From Paracoccus marinaquae (GTDB lineage Bacteria > Pseudomonadota > Alphaproteobacteria > Rhodobacterales > Rhodobacteraceae): 64,000 nucleotides of DNA. Every line of letters starts with the position of its first letter. The first letter of the stretch is position 1. Positions 9,344-17,226 of the stretch are shown here, piece after piece. The notes below the pieces were generated by a model. That model worked only from the letters and a program-made list of their open reading frames with translations. It was not told where the DNA came from and did no database searches. The stretch is from NCBI RefSeq assembly GCF_018860165.1, contig NZ_JAHKNG010000007.1, forward strand, positions 1-64,000, written 5' to 3'. The position numbers and the translations under genes were made by a program.

Positions 9344-9362
9344 GTTGACATGGCGTTGACAT
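9344..9362. repeat. Direct repeat copy 1 near the tRNA scar
   Basis: GTTGACATGGCGTTGACAT is itself two 8-base repeats separated by GGC. A closely similar 19-mer occurs at 9615-9633 on the other side of the tRNA fragment. Paired repeats flanking a tRNA-derived core resemble the arm-type binding sites of tyrosine integrases; that function is inferred. The surrounding DNA (9062-9427) shows no convincing gene. Confidence 0.5.
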
Positions 9363-9427
9363 GAACTGAACGCCGAAACCCCGACTGGTTAGGTCAGGTT
9401 CTATCTATCTGATATATTTAAGGATTT

Positions 9428-9475
9428 TGGTTGCGGGGGTAGGATTTGAACCTACGACCTTCAGGTTATGAGCCT
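9428..9475 (-). tRNA. 3' fragment of an initiator tRNA-Met gene (attachment-site scar)
   Basis: Read on the minus strand this is the anticodon stem with a CAT anticodon (9470-9468), variable loop, T-arm (GGTTCAAATCC), acceptor strand (CCCCCGCA) and encoded CCA end of an alphaproteobacterial initiator tRNA. The 5' half (acceptor 5' strand, D-arm) is absent: the DNA to the right is unrelated. It therefore cannot make a tRNA. It is the usual signature of a genomic island integrated at a tRNA 3' end, with the island expected to extend to the right towards an intact tRNA copy that I do not see in the window. Confidence 0.8.
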
Positions 9476-9614
9476 ATGGCAGGGCAAAACCGAATAATCA
9501 GAAATTTCAGCCACTTACGAGGTATTCCTTTGTTATGGCGTGATTTTCACCCTCGCAAACATCAGCATTCGCACGGATTCACACCCAAAACCGGCACGAA
9601 GCCCGCAGTCGCAG

Positions 9615-9633
9615 GTTGATGTGGCGTTGATGT
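9615..9633. repeat. Direct repeat copy 2 near the tRNA scar
   Basis: GTTGATGTGGCGTTGATGT differs from the 9344-9362 copy only by C/T and A/G exchanges at the same two positions of each half-repeat. It lies 139 bases from the tRNA fragment, on the side expected to belong to the island. The rest of 9476-9730 shows no gene. Confidence 0.5.
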
Positions 9634-9730
9634 AGCCTGATGCGCTGCTAGGTTGATCATAGCTAAAGATGGCTCAGACCAAGGAACGGAGCAGATCACT
9701 AGGCCACAGATGACCTCCAACAAATGTCGA

Positions 9731-10717
9731 TCATGGTTGGGTCTTGCCCACCTGCATGATCATCAATGGCGCGTCATCTTCGGCCTCGGCCGCCTCGATA
9801 TAGCTTCGAGCAGAGATTCCTTGCAGACCTAGGTGGTCAACAAGGCTGGGAAGGCTAGCAACACGGTGGCGCGTTTCCGAGAGTGTGACTGCCACGTCGC
9901 GTGCGTTCTGTTCAGCTGCTTCCGTCCCGCCGAGGCGCCCAACCAGAAGGTCTGCGGGCATTTCCGTCGTCAACTGCGCGAGTTTCTGAAACTGACGAGT
10001 TGCCTGATACTTTGCCCCCATCGGATCGTCGAGAAGGAACAGAGCCTTGATTTGCGCGCCGCCAGTGACCGCCATTCCATCGAGCAGCAGTCTGAGGCTA
10101 TCAATGGGGATTGCCTCCCGCGTGTAGAGCAGCTTCACCCTATTGTGCATGGCATCAAAGGTTTCGTGCAGAACCTGCTCGGCCTCGGTCAGGAGTGGCC
10201 TTGGATCGACGCGCACGGCGGCGCCGTCTACACGTTCAATCCGGTTGGTAGCCCTTTCGAGCAGTTGTTGAAGTTCATATGCGCGCCATTCGTCCCGGAA
10301 GGCGAGAACGCTATCGTGTGTGGACTGCACGTCGCGGCGCAGCTTCTCTAGCCGCTGACAGACTATCGCCGTTCCAGCGGCACTGACGCCGAGGCTCGCG
10401 ATCGACCCTGCCAGAGTTGCCACCTGCAAACCCTGCATGGCACCCAGCATCGACTGCATCACATCGATACGACGCTTGATCTGTTCATTCTGGACGACGC
10501 TGATAGCGCCTGTGACCAAAGAACCTGCCGAGGTTACACCCGTCAAAGACGAGAGAACCGAGCCCAGCGGCTGAATGGCTGAGAACGCGCCCGTTTCCTG
10601 CAGATGGGCCACAATGCCACCACCGTTCGCATTGATCAGCAGCGCTCCTCGGCGGATCAGCTTTCCCGCCTCCCACATTGCTTGCAGTTCTGGCGGGACG
10701 ACAAACGAATAGGTCAT
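9731..10717 (-). CDS. Unknown protein with hydrophobic helices, second gene of a two-gene pair
   Basis: This 328-aa protein is unfamiliar. Residues about 45-135 hold two long glycine/alanine/serine-rich hydrophobic stretches (PLGSVLSSLTGVTSAGSLV and ATLAGSIASLGVSAAGTAIV) separated by a charged segment (QNEQIKRRIDVMQ). The rest is charged and helical, with coiled-coil character around residues 135-175 (RLEKLRRDVQSTHDSVLA). There is no signal peptide. The start overlaps the end of the upstream gene by four bases (ATGA), so the two are translated together. A small amphipathic or membrane-inserting helix pair in each partner is reminiscent of two-component alpha-helical pore formers. That is a structural guess, not a homology call. 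Confidence 0.7.
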   Translation of the reverse strand: MTYSFVVPPELQAMWEAGKLIRRGALLINANGGGIVAHLQETGAFSAIQPLGSVLSSLTGVTSAGSLVTGAISVVQNEQIKRRIDVMQSMLGAMQGLQVATLAGSIASLGVSAAGTAIVCQRLEKLRRDVQSTHDSVLAFRDEWRAYELQQLLERATNRIERVDGAAVRVDPRPLLTEAEQVLHETFDAMHNRVKLLYTREAIPIDSLRLLLDGMAVTGGAQIKALFLLDDPMGAKYQATRQFQKLAQLTTEMPADLLVGRLGGTEAAEQNARDVAVTLSETRHRVASLPSLVDHLGLQGISARSYIEAAEAEDDAPLMIMQVGKTQP

Positions 10718-11421
10718 GATGCGTTCTCGATACGCTGCTTGTATGCTTCATCAAGGCGACGCAGATGGCGGCTAAGGACAGACCCTTCCTCGCTATCGGT
10801 TGCGACAAGCAACCGCGTCACCGCATTCTGAACCAACTGTAGATAGGCCTGCCGCTTTCCACCTACCACTGAGGCAGCTGACCAGGCGAATACGGCAGCA
10901 CCCACAGTAACAGCCAATGGGGCCGCGACAGCCGAGGCGGCTCCAAGACCAAGCATCCCAAGGAGTCCTGGGGACGCACGTGCCGCAACTGTCGCCACAG
11001 CGGCTGTGCCGCTGCCGCCAAGGGCCAGTTTGCTGAGATCCCTTCCGCTCCAGCCGGAATACCCGGTCAGGTCATCGTTGCCGGACGGGTTCGCCGTAAG
11101 GACATGTTCCAACTCGCTTGCAAGGTGCACTTCGGCCTGTTGAATTCCCGCGAGGATTTCAAGCTCAAGTGCCTTTCTTTGCGAGGATGTTTCCCAAATC
11201 AGTTCCTGCAGGGGCAGAGCGTCTATGCGCGTCCGCGCCAATTCTCGCAGTTCAGCATCCCTGCACTGGCAGAATTCACGAGCAGACCAGCGTTGCTCCT
11301 GCCACCAGTCGATAGCAGCTGCCCGTCGCAATGGGTCAACATTGTCCCGAACCGATTTCCGCCCGCCCCCTTCGTGGCCGACAGTACCAGCAGATCCGGA
11401 TATCTCTTCACGCTCGGCCAT
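10714..11421 (-). CDS. Unknown protein with hydrophobic central segment, first gene of a two-gene pair
   Basis: This 235-aa protein is unfamiliar. The N-terminal half is charged and helical. Residues about 130-185 form a strongly hydrophobic, small-residue-rich segment (LLGMLGLGAASAVAAPLAV then VGAAVFAWSAASVV), long enough for two membrane helices. The C-terminus returns to a basic, helical tail. It overlaps its downstream partner by four bases. The two proteins share the same design (soluble helices around a Gly/Ala hydrophobic core), which suggests they interact. Position inside an island between a tRNA scar and an integrase fits an accessory or defence function; the function itself is unknown. 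Confidence 0.7.
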   Translation of the reverse strand: MAEREEISGSAGTVGHEGGGRKSVRDNVDPLRRAAAIDWWQEQRWSAREFCQCRDAELRELARTRIDALPLQELIWETSSQRKALELEILAGIQQAEVHLASELEHVLTANPSGNDDLTGYSGWSGRDLSKLALGGSGTAAVATVAARASPGLLGMLGLGAASAVAAPLAVTVGAAVFAWSAASVVGGKRQAYLQLVQNAVTRLLVATDSEEGSVLSRHLRRLDEAYKQRIENAS

Positions 11422-11452
11422 TGCTTATCATTCACCTGATCGCCCTGAAGAA

Positions 11453-11488
11453 GCCGTCGGATTCTGTAGTGGGTTGGGATCCGACGGC
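11453..11488 (-). terminator. Inverted repeat between the two island operons
   Basis: GCCGTCGGAT (11453-11462) and ATCCGACGGC (11479-11488) are a perfect 10-base inverted repeat in the 80-base gap after the 558-codon frame and before the two-gene pair. It could end transcription of the upstream cassette, although no strong U-run follows, or serve as an operator for the pair. Confidence 0.4.
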
Positions 11489-11501
11489 CTGCAATCCATT
11501 C

Positions 11502-13103
11502 CTAAGAAAAACGCCGCTGGAGCGCCACACGATAACTGTAGGGTGCCACTTCCTCGACCGTCACCATGTCCCCGGCGCGAACGCCATGCCGTTCGAAGAA
11601 CTCCCGGATCCAGCCACGCTTGCGGAAGAACTTCTTCTCGCCATCGAGGTCTGTCATGACAACGGCCGCTCCACCCCAGTCCACAGCAATTTCGCGCTGG
11701 GCGGCCGAGGCACGGTTTGATCCGCCGATCGCATCTGCCGGGAACTTCTCGAAGAACCCCCTGAGATAGATATGGCTGTGGTTGATGTTGCCCTGCTTGA
11801 TTTCGGTCGTGCCGATGTGGCGCCCGGCATGCTGGCGCGGGTTCGGGTCTGACGGCATCGATGCGGCCGCGGGCTCGTGGACAACCATCACGGTGTTGTG
11901 GTCGTCCTCGATCAGGTCGAAATCCTCGTCGTCCACAATCACAATCTGGCTCGTCGGAACCGAAGGCTGCATGCGAACGGGCTGAACGCCCTCGGCACGC
12001 AGGACCACTTCCGCCGCTGCGCGGGCATCCTCGCCTGCGTCATGATGCTCGAACACGAGGCCAAGATGCTGCTTGAGGCTTGCAAGGCCATGGCCGCCAT
12101 TGCCCCGCAATTCGGGCCAGGCAGCGCGGGCAACGTGGACGCTGTCGCGCCAGTCCCACTGCGGGACCGGCAGGCCGCAGTTGCCACAGGCGGCGGCGAC
12201 GGCGCTGCGGTCAAAGCCCGAGTGCTGATAGACCGTCGCGCTGTTCAGGGCATCCCGCAGGACCGGCAGCACTTCGGCAAAGGTCGGGGCGCCCTGCACC
12301 ATGCGGGCACTGATTCCATGGAGGTAGGTGAACACCCAGCGATCCACCTGCGGATCAACATAGGTCACCCAGGTCTCGATGGAATTGTCGGGGCGCACGC
12401 AGGCGACACCGATCTGGCAAATGCTGCCACGGTCGTTGTTCGCCGTCTCGACGTCCAGCGCGAAGAAGCGGAACGGGCCCTCGGGAAAGGGCGTGACATT
12501 GGCCTGCCGCATGGATGCAGGCTTCGGCGCTGGCGCAGCGGCGGGACGAACCATCGCGGACATGAACCGCAGCCGCTGCCGTTCGATGGCAGCCTTTTCG
12601 CGGGCACCCCAGCCAAGGCGGCGCAGCGTAGCCTCGACCAGATCGACCGGCTCGTCATAAGCCTGCATCCGGCGCCGGTTCCAGGCGACGGCGTGGTTGG
12701 GCGCGAGGGAGAGAACCTCGGCCTCCAACCGGGCGATGTCTTCCGTGTCGGGCAAGGGAAGCCAGACCGCGCGGCAGTGATCGACGACGAACTCGTTCCG
12801 CAGCGCCTTGGCGATGTCGCCATCCGCCTTGGTCAGCGCATCCTTCCGGTCGCGCCACATCCGCCCCGTGTTGTACATGGCCGAGAAGTAATGGCTCATG
12901 CCTTCCGATCCGGTCCGATGGCGCTGGTGGATCCGTTCGTAGAAGGTCTGATCGGTGGACCTGGTCGAGCCGATGTAGCGAAGATCACCATGGTGATCCA
13001 CGAGGCCGTAAAGGCCACGAGCATCGCGCGGTGCCTGAACGGTCGGGCGGGGCGCAGCTTCGAGCAGGGCGGACAGAAGGTCTTCGGCAGAGAAACGCAT
13101 CAT
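11502..13103 (-). CDS. GIY-YIG nuclease fused to DEDDh exonuclease, with extra C-terminal domain
   Basis: This 533-aa protein (start 13103, CCGGAG ribosome site) joins two nuclease folds. Residues 30-45 read GLYGLVDHHGDLRYIG, the GIY and YIG strands of a GIY-YIG endonuclease, with a candidate acidic/Asn pair in LEAEVLSLAPNHAVAWN (about 126-141). Residues about 212-370 are a DnaQ-like 3'-5' exonuclease: LDVET (D217, E219), HSGFD (D298) and HDAGED (H354, D359), a complete DEDDh set. The last 130 residues contain HSHIYLRGFF and TDLDGEKKFFRKRGW, which might be a B3-like DNA-binding fold (inference). It is the last gene of a three-gene cassette, 11 bases after its neighbour. Roles in DNA cleavage or defence are likely; the exact job is unknown. 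Confidence 0.8.
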   Translation of the reverse strand: MMRFSAEDLLSALLEAAPRPTVQAPRDARGLYGLVDHHGDLRYIGSTRSTDQTFYERIHQRHRTGSEGMSHYFSAMYNTGRMWRDRKDALTKADGDIAKALRNEFVVDHCRAVWLPLPDTEDIARLEAEVLSLAPNHAVAWNRRRMQAYDEPVDLVEATLRRLGWGAREKAAIERQRLRFMSAMVRPAAAPAPKPASMRQANVTPFPEGPFRFFALDVETANNDRGSICQIGVACVRPDNSIETWVTYVDPQVDRWVFTYLHGISARMVQGAPTFAEVLPVLRDALNSATVYQHSGFDRSAVAAACGNCGLPVPQWDWRDSVHVARAAWPELRGNGGHGLASLKQHLGLVFEHHDAGEDARAAAEVVLRAEGVQPVRMQPSVPTSQIVIVDDEDFDLIEDDHNTVMVVHEPAAASMPSDPNPRQHAGRHIGTTEIKQGNINHSHIYLRGFFEKFPADAIGGSNRASAAQREIAVDWGGAAVVMTDLDGEKKFFRKRGWIREFFERHGVRAGDMVTVEEVAPYSYRVALQRRFS

Positions 13104-13114
13104 CAAACTCCGGA

Positions 13115-14104
13115 TCACATCGACATCAGCTGGCGGCGTTCGATGCGCTTCCAGTCGCGCCCCGAGACAATGCCCCAATTGCCCGCCTCGTTCGGACGGC
13201 GCCAGCGCGGCGTAGCCATCTTCTGCAAGGCAGCAAGAGCCTCGCCGAAGGACGGATACTGAACCTCCTCGCCCTTGGCGCCGATCATGAACTTGCCGCC
13301 GCGCGCGAGACCGGGATGGAAGTGGCTACCGTCTGCGGCGACGGGGACGAAGACCACCTCGTCCGAGAAATCCGGGCTCGGCGCCTCGGGCGCCGCCTCA
13401 TCGGGCTGCTGCCAGATCGAGGCAAAGAATTCCTTCCGACCCTTCAGCCACGCGGCTGCGCTGACGGCCGTCACCCGCTGACCGACCTTTTCCAGACCAC
13501 CATCGCCGCTGGAGAGGATATTCCGGATCCGGCCCTCCGTGACGCCGCCGAACAGGGCGAGCGACTGCAGGTCGACCTCGCCCGCGCCGGTGTCGATGGC
13601 GTGGCGCGAGAGAGCAAGATTGATGATCCGGGCAATCACGCCCTGCGGCTCCGGGTTCGCAATCTGCCGGAACTGGTCAAGCTGCTGCGCCAGCGTATCA
13701 ACCCAAGGCTTACGGGCATCGAACTGGACTTCCGCAGGAAGCACACCGTAGAGGCCGTAGATGCCCGCGTTGTCGATCAGCTTCGTGCCCGTCCAGTGCG
13801 GCGTCAGAACCGGGTCATAAGTCTCGAACGCCTCGCGCCAGGTCTCACCCTCGACATCGGGACCATGCAGCATGGCGAAAAGATGCGGCGCGACGTCCTC
13901 TGCGCCGAGGATCATCTCAATCACGCGGAAACGGGAGGCGAGAAGCTCGAGAAGTTCGGGTCCGTAGTCCCAGTTCTGCCGGTAGTCGATGTTATCGGCG
14001 CTGAAGTATCCGGCCAGTTCGCGGTGGAACCAGGTCTCGCGGCGCTGCTCGGCCGTCATGGTTTCGGGGGTCAGGGCGGGCATGTTCATGGTCTTGTCCT
14101 TCAA
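13115..14104 (-). CDS. Unknown 329-aa protein, middle gene of the GIY-YIG/exonuclease cassette
   Basis: No family is recognised. The protein is soluble and acidic-aromatic, with no membrane segment or signal. Notable stretches are WFHRELAGYFSADNIDYRQN near the start, GIYGLYGVLPAEVQFDARKP around residue 115, and a C-terminal RWRRPNEAGNWGIVSGRDW that is basic and tryptophan-rich. The start overlaps the end of the 62-aa gene by four bases, and the end lies 11 bases before the fused nuclease, so the three genes form one transcriptional unit. In-frame ATG codons at residues 6 and 8 are possible alternative starts. It may be the partner or specificity component for the nuclease, but that rests on position only. 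Confidence 0.7.
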   Translation of the reverse strand: MKDKTMNMPALTPETMTAEQRRETWFHRELAGYFSADNIDYRQNWDYGPELLELLASRFRVIEMILGAEDVAPHLFAMLHGPDVEGETWREAFETYDPVLTPHWTGTKLIDNAGIYGLYGVLPAEVQFDARKPWVDTLAQQLDQFRQIANPEPQGVIARIINLALSRHAIDTGAGEVDLQSLALFGGVTEGRIRNILSSGDGGLEKVGQRVTAVSAAAWLKGRKEFFASIWQQPDEAAPEAPSPDFSDEVVFVPVAADGSHFHPGLARGGKFMIGAKGEEVQYPSFGEALAALQKMATPRWRRPNEAGNWGIVSGRDWKRIERRQLMSM

Positions 14105-14289
14105 GCGTGCAGGCGGCGGATCATGGCGCGGAGGTTGTGGCGCGCACGGTGATCGGAGGGCGTAGATGCCGCGATTAGGAACCCTCTCTCGAAATGAAGA
14201 GCGTAGTGACGACCGCGCGGCTCGATGCCGAGCAAGTCAACACCTTCAGCACGACACAGCTGCTGATACTCTCTGACGACCTTGCGCAT
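14101..14289 (-). CDS. Unknown 62-aa basic protein, first gene of the GIY-YIG cassette
   Basis: This short basic protein starts at 14289 with GGAG about 8 bases upstream, behind a good promoter. It contains GIEPRGRHYALHFERGFL, a beta-hairpin-like pattern seen in small phage and island proteins. It overlaps the next gene by ATGA. Its size and leading position would suit a small regulator or antitoxin, but no DNA-binding motif is clear. Confidence 0.6.
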   Translation of the reverse strand: MRKVVREYQQLCRAEGVDLLGIEPRGRHYALHFERGFLIAASTPSDHRARHNLRAMIRRLHA

Positions 14290-14324
14290 AAGGCAATCTC
14301 CGTGAAATCATATTTGTTGGCTCA

Positions 14325-14354
14325 TATATATTCGCCGCTCCGCACCTTCGTCAA
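14325..14354 (-). promoter_or_regulatory. Promoter of the three-gene GIY-YIG/exonuclease cassette
   Basis: On the minus strand TTGACG (14354-14349) and TATATA (14330-14325) are spaced by 18 bases, close to the sigma-70 consensus, about 36 bases before the first start codon. Just upstream of the -35 box are two tandem TTCACAC repeats (about 14364-14377, plus strand), a possible operator. Confidence 0.6.
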
Positions 14355-14511
14355 CCACGTTATTTCACACTTCACACATTTTGCCTCGGCAACGCGATGG
14401 AGCCCAAGCGATGCCTCTGGCGAACTGTTTTTCCACGCATTTTCATGCACAAAGCCTTGCCGCCCTCAGCGGCAGAAAGCGGTGATGAGCGGCTTCACGC
14501 ACCTGCCAGCC

Positions 14512-14520
14512 TTATCCACA
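14512..14520 (+). other. DnaA-box-like 9-mer in a gene-free stretch
   Basis: TTATCCACA is the consensus DnaA box. It is a single copy inside the 14355-14761 gap, which otherwise shows no convincing gene. One exact 9-mer can occur by chance; it is recorded because a probable replication module lies 4 kb away. Confidence 0.3.
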
Positions 14521-14761
14521 GCTTCATTCGGACCACCCCCTTGCTCCGAATCGAAGCCCGCGGCACGGTGCCTCCTTGAGGAGAGCAGCCCTCAACCAAA
14601 AGCATAACAGGTCTATCGGAACGGCATTCTGGCAGGGTCGAGGCGCTTTGGCGCCCCCAACGACGTTGTCACCGATCATGTTTTCCCCCGCACCTTCGTG
14701 ATGCGGGCTGCAGGTGGTTTGAGCAAAGCCGATCCTCTGTCTTGATGAGGATGTATTGATC

Positions 14762-15361
14762 ATGGGCTTGCCGCCACGCGTCTATTTCACCGTTCACGAG
14801 GTCACCGCCCGTTGGGGCTGCAACATCGCCGATGTCTCTGGATGGGCCGATGCAGGCCGGTTCCGGATCCTGACCGGCATCCCCGCCGTTCGCTGCGGCG
14901 ACGAGGTCGTCGCGGGCAAGGTGGTGCTGTCCCCGATGGAACTTCTGCCCCTGTTTCGCCGCTGCGGCACTGGCCCGACCGAAGGCGTCATGCGCCGCAT
15001 CCAGTCCATGGGGCGCCAGGATTGGTTGCTGATCACCGATCCTGCGGGCGGCATTCCCGTCGCCGTGGCCGACATGCTGATCCTGGCCGAGGAGGTGCAT
15101 GCCTTCGAGGAAGAAAACGAGATGGTCCGACGCATCACGAGCGGGCCGGGCGCCACTACGCCCTATGATTGGGAAGGGATGATGGTGGCACTGATCCATC
15201 GCATTCACGAACGGGGCCTCCCGGCCACGCAGGCCGAGCTGGTCGCGGAAATGCAGGACTGGTTCGCGGATCAGTCGGACGGCCGGAAGATCCCCGACAG
15301 CCGCAGCATCCGGCGCAGGGTGACGCCGGTCTGGAAGAAGCTGCGAGGAGAAGGACCGTGA
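14762..15361 (+). CDS. Hypothetical island protein next to the integrase
   Basis: This 199-aa soluble protein is of a type common beside alphaproteobacterial integrases but of no known function. The first 60 residues (YFTVHEVTARWGCNIADVSG and onward) look like a MerR/AlpA-style helix-turn-helix that reads a DNA site. The C-terminal third (ERGLPATQAELVAEMQDWF then RSIRRRVTPVWKKL) looks like a second winged helix, as in replication or regulatory proteins. I choose the ATG at 14762 over the one at 14756, because GAGGA lies at a better distance. It converges on the integrase gene with 25 bases between them. Confidence 0.65.
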   Translation: MGLPPRVYFTVHEVTARWGCNIADVSGWADAGRFRILTGIPAVRCGDEVVAGKVVLSPMELLPLFRRCGTGPTEGVMRRIQSMGRQDWLLITDPAGGIPVAVADMLILAEEVHAFEEENEMVRRITSGPGATTPYDWEGMMVALIHRIHERGLPATQAELVAEMQDWFADQSDGRKIPDSRSIRRRVTPVWKKLRGEGP

Positions 15362-15386
15362 CGATGCGGCGGCGCGCCTTGCCGTG

Positions 15387-16652
15387 TCAGGCAGAATTTC
15401 GGCCGCCCTGATCGTCCGCTTCATGGACAAGCCGGGGCTTGGGCCGGAAGGCACTGGCCACGGCGTCGACCCCGGCGCGCAGGGGCGAGTCCATCAGGTG
15501 GGCATAGCGCAGGGTGGTCTGCATCTGGCTGTGGCCAAGGAGCTTGCCGATCATTTCCAGTGAGGCGCCACCGCTGACCAGCAAGGACGCAAAGGTGTGG
15601 CGCAGGTCATGGATCCGGACGTCCTGCAGCCCGCATTGCTTCTGGACCTGCGCCCAGAAGCGGCGCACCTCCTGCACCGGCTGGCCGGGCGTGTCACCGG
15701 GGAAGAGCCACGACGATCCTTTCGGCACCAGCAGCTGGCGCTGGCGCACGATGGCGGCGGTCTCGTCGGAAATCGGCACGCGGTGGGCGCGGCGCTGTTT
15801 CGTCATGGTGGGCGGCTTCGACCAGCTCATGTGTTCGAGGTTGAACTGTTCGAACCGCGCCTGCCGCACCTCGCCCAGCCGGGCGCCGGTCAGCATGCAC
15901 ATCCGGATGATATCGGCCGCGCGCCGGTCCTCGGCCGCATCCAGCGCGGCGGCAAGCTTGGCGATCTCCTCCTTCGACAGGAAGCGTTCGCGCGGCGTCT
16001 CGGTACGGCGGTGGAAGCGCTGGGCGGGGTTCTCCTCGCACCAGCCCCACTGGACCGCCAGCGTGAACATCTTGCGCAGCACCTCGCCGATCCGGTTGGC
16101 GCGCACCGGCGTGGGCTTCGCGCCCTGCAGCTTGCGCGCCCGGTTGTTGGGCTTTTCCTTATGCGGCCGCGCCCTGCCCTCGGCGATCTTGGTCAGCAGC
16201 TTGTCGACGTCGGTCGGCGTGATTTCCGTCACCAACTTCCGACCCCAGACCGGCTCCACCATCTTGGCCAGTGCCGACCGCTGATCGGCCGCGCTGCGCG
16301 CTGACAGTTTCGGCAGATGCTCGGCGCAGTAGCGTTCGATCAGATCGGTCACGCGCGGGGCTTCGCGCTTTGCCTCGCGCTGGCCCAAGGGATCGGCCCC
16401 GGCGTCGATCTCGCGGCGCAGTTCCTTGGCCCGCTCCCGTGCCGCCGACACCGACCATTCCGGCCAGCGCCCGAAGGTCATCCGGCGCTGGCGCCCGGCA
16501 TGACGGTAATCCAGCGTGAAGGCCCGCCCGCCGCCGCGGTAAATGCAGGCGGCAAAGCCTCGAACGTCGGTGTCGAAGATCTGGTAGTCCCGCCCCGGCA
16601 CCGGCTCGGCCTCGCGCAGCACTTTCTCGGTCAGCTTGATGCGTTCGGGCAT
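15387..16652 (-). CDS. Tyrosine-type site-specific integrase
   Basis: This 421-aa phage-type integrase has an arm-binding N-terminal domain (DUF4102-like, about residues 10-90), a SAM-like core-binding domain (about 100-205) and a catalytic domain. Catalytic residues are visible: Arg in LTGARLGEVR, His and Arg in HDLRHTFASL, His in LLGHSQMQTTLRYAHL and the nucleophile Tyr in RYAHL. It inserts and excises the element by recombination between att sites. The start at 16652 has AAGGA about 10 bases upstream; an ATG at 16679 has none. It is divergent from the AlpA-like gene across a region with a long inverted repeat. The tRNA scar at 9428 is 6 kb away, so it is uncertain whether this enzyme made it. 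Confidence 0.93.
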   Translation of the reverse strand: MPERIKLTEKVLREAEPVPGRDYQIFDTDVRGFAACIYRGGGRAFTLDYRHAGRQRRMTFGRWPEWSVSAARERAKELRREIDAGADPLGQREAKREAPRVTDLIERYCAEHLPKLSARSAADQRSALAKMVEPVWGRKLVTEITPTDVDKLLTKIAEGRARPHKEKPNNRARKLQGAKPTPVRANRIGEVLRKMFTLAVQWGWCEENPAQRFHRRTETPRERFLSKEEIAKLAAALDAAEDRRAADIIRMCMLTGARLGEVRQARFEQFNLEHMSWSKPPTMTKQRRAHRVPISDETAAIVRQRQLLVPKGSSWLFPGDTPGQPVQEVRRFWAQVQKQCGLQDVRIHDLRHTFASLLVSGGASLEMIGKLLGHSQMQTTLRYAHLMDSPLRAGVDAVASAFRPKPRLVHEADDQGGRNSA

Positions 16653-16722
16653 GGCTTCGGTCCTTCTTGCATCCGACATGAGGCGTGGTTTCGCCTGGTT
16701 ATCAAGGCAAGCATGGCGCCCC

Positions 16723-17157
16723 GGGTGGCGGGGAGGCGGAGGGTGGCGGAAAGGAAGCCACCTTCGCGCCACCCCTTGTTTTCATGGGATTTCGGCACTG
16801 GGCGGATCGATGCGCGACTGGCGACGGTAGGCGCAGTCGGACGTTTGAGGCCGTAGGCGCGGTCATCACGCCGCAAATCTGGCCTTTGAAGAGCCGCGCA
16901 GTGACAAATCCTCAAGGAATTCAATGGGTGGCACGGAGGCCGTGTCGGTTGCCACCCCCTCTTTGCCCTCCAATGCAGGTCAAAGCTGGTCAATCCGGGT
17001 GTTCGCCGGTGTTTGCAGCCTTGGCGTCCGTTTCGCCCATCTGGCAGGACCGACGGTAATCTTCCCTCGCCACCCGACCACCATCGCAAATCCCAACAAA
17101 ACAAGGGGTGGCACAAGGGCGTCATCCTTTCCGCCACCCTCCGCCTCGCCGCCACCC
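16723..17157. repeat. Long imperfect inverted repeat between integrase and replication genes
   Basis: The arm at 16723-16794 matches the reverse complement of about 17093-17157. A 33-base block (16723-16755 against 17125-17157) differs at one base, and a second block GCCACCCCTTGTTTT (16769-16783) is repeated exactly. A weaker third copy of the CCACCCC motif lies between the arms near 16951. No real gene is present between 16653 and 17226; frames read through it are artefacts of the repeat. It may bind a regulator or excisionase, or be part of the recombination site. Confidence 0.7.
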
Positions 17158-17226
17158 CTCGGGCTCTGCGCTCACTGGTCCCTGCAAGACGTCCCCGATC
17201 TTCGGGGCCAGGACCAGGAGACCCCC

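Noticed and set aside
9428..9475. Considered as a functional tRNA-Met gene
   Set aside because: The 5' acceptor strand and D-arm are absent on the minus strand to the right of 9475.
11877..13262. Long plus-strand open frame opposite the GIY-YIG/exonuclease gene
   Set aside because: It is an antisense shadow: low-complexity His/Gly/Arg composition, no motif, and a real nuclease with complete catalytic residues on the other strand.
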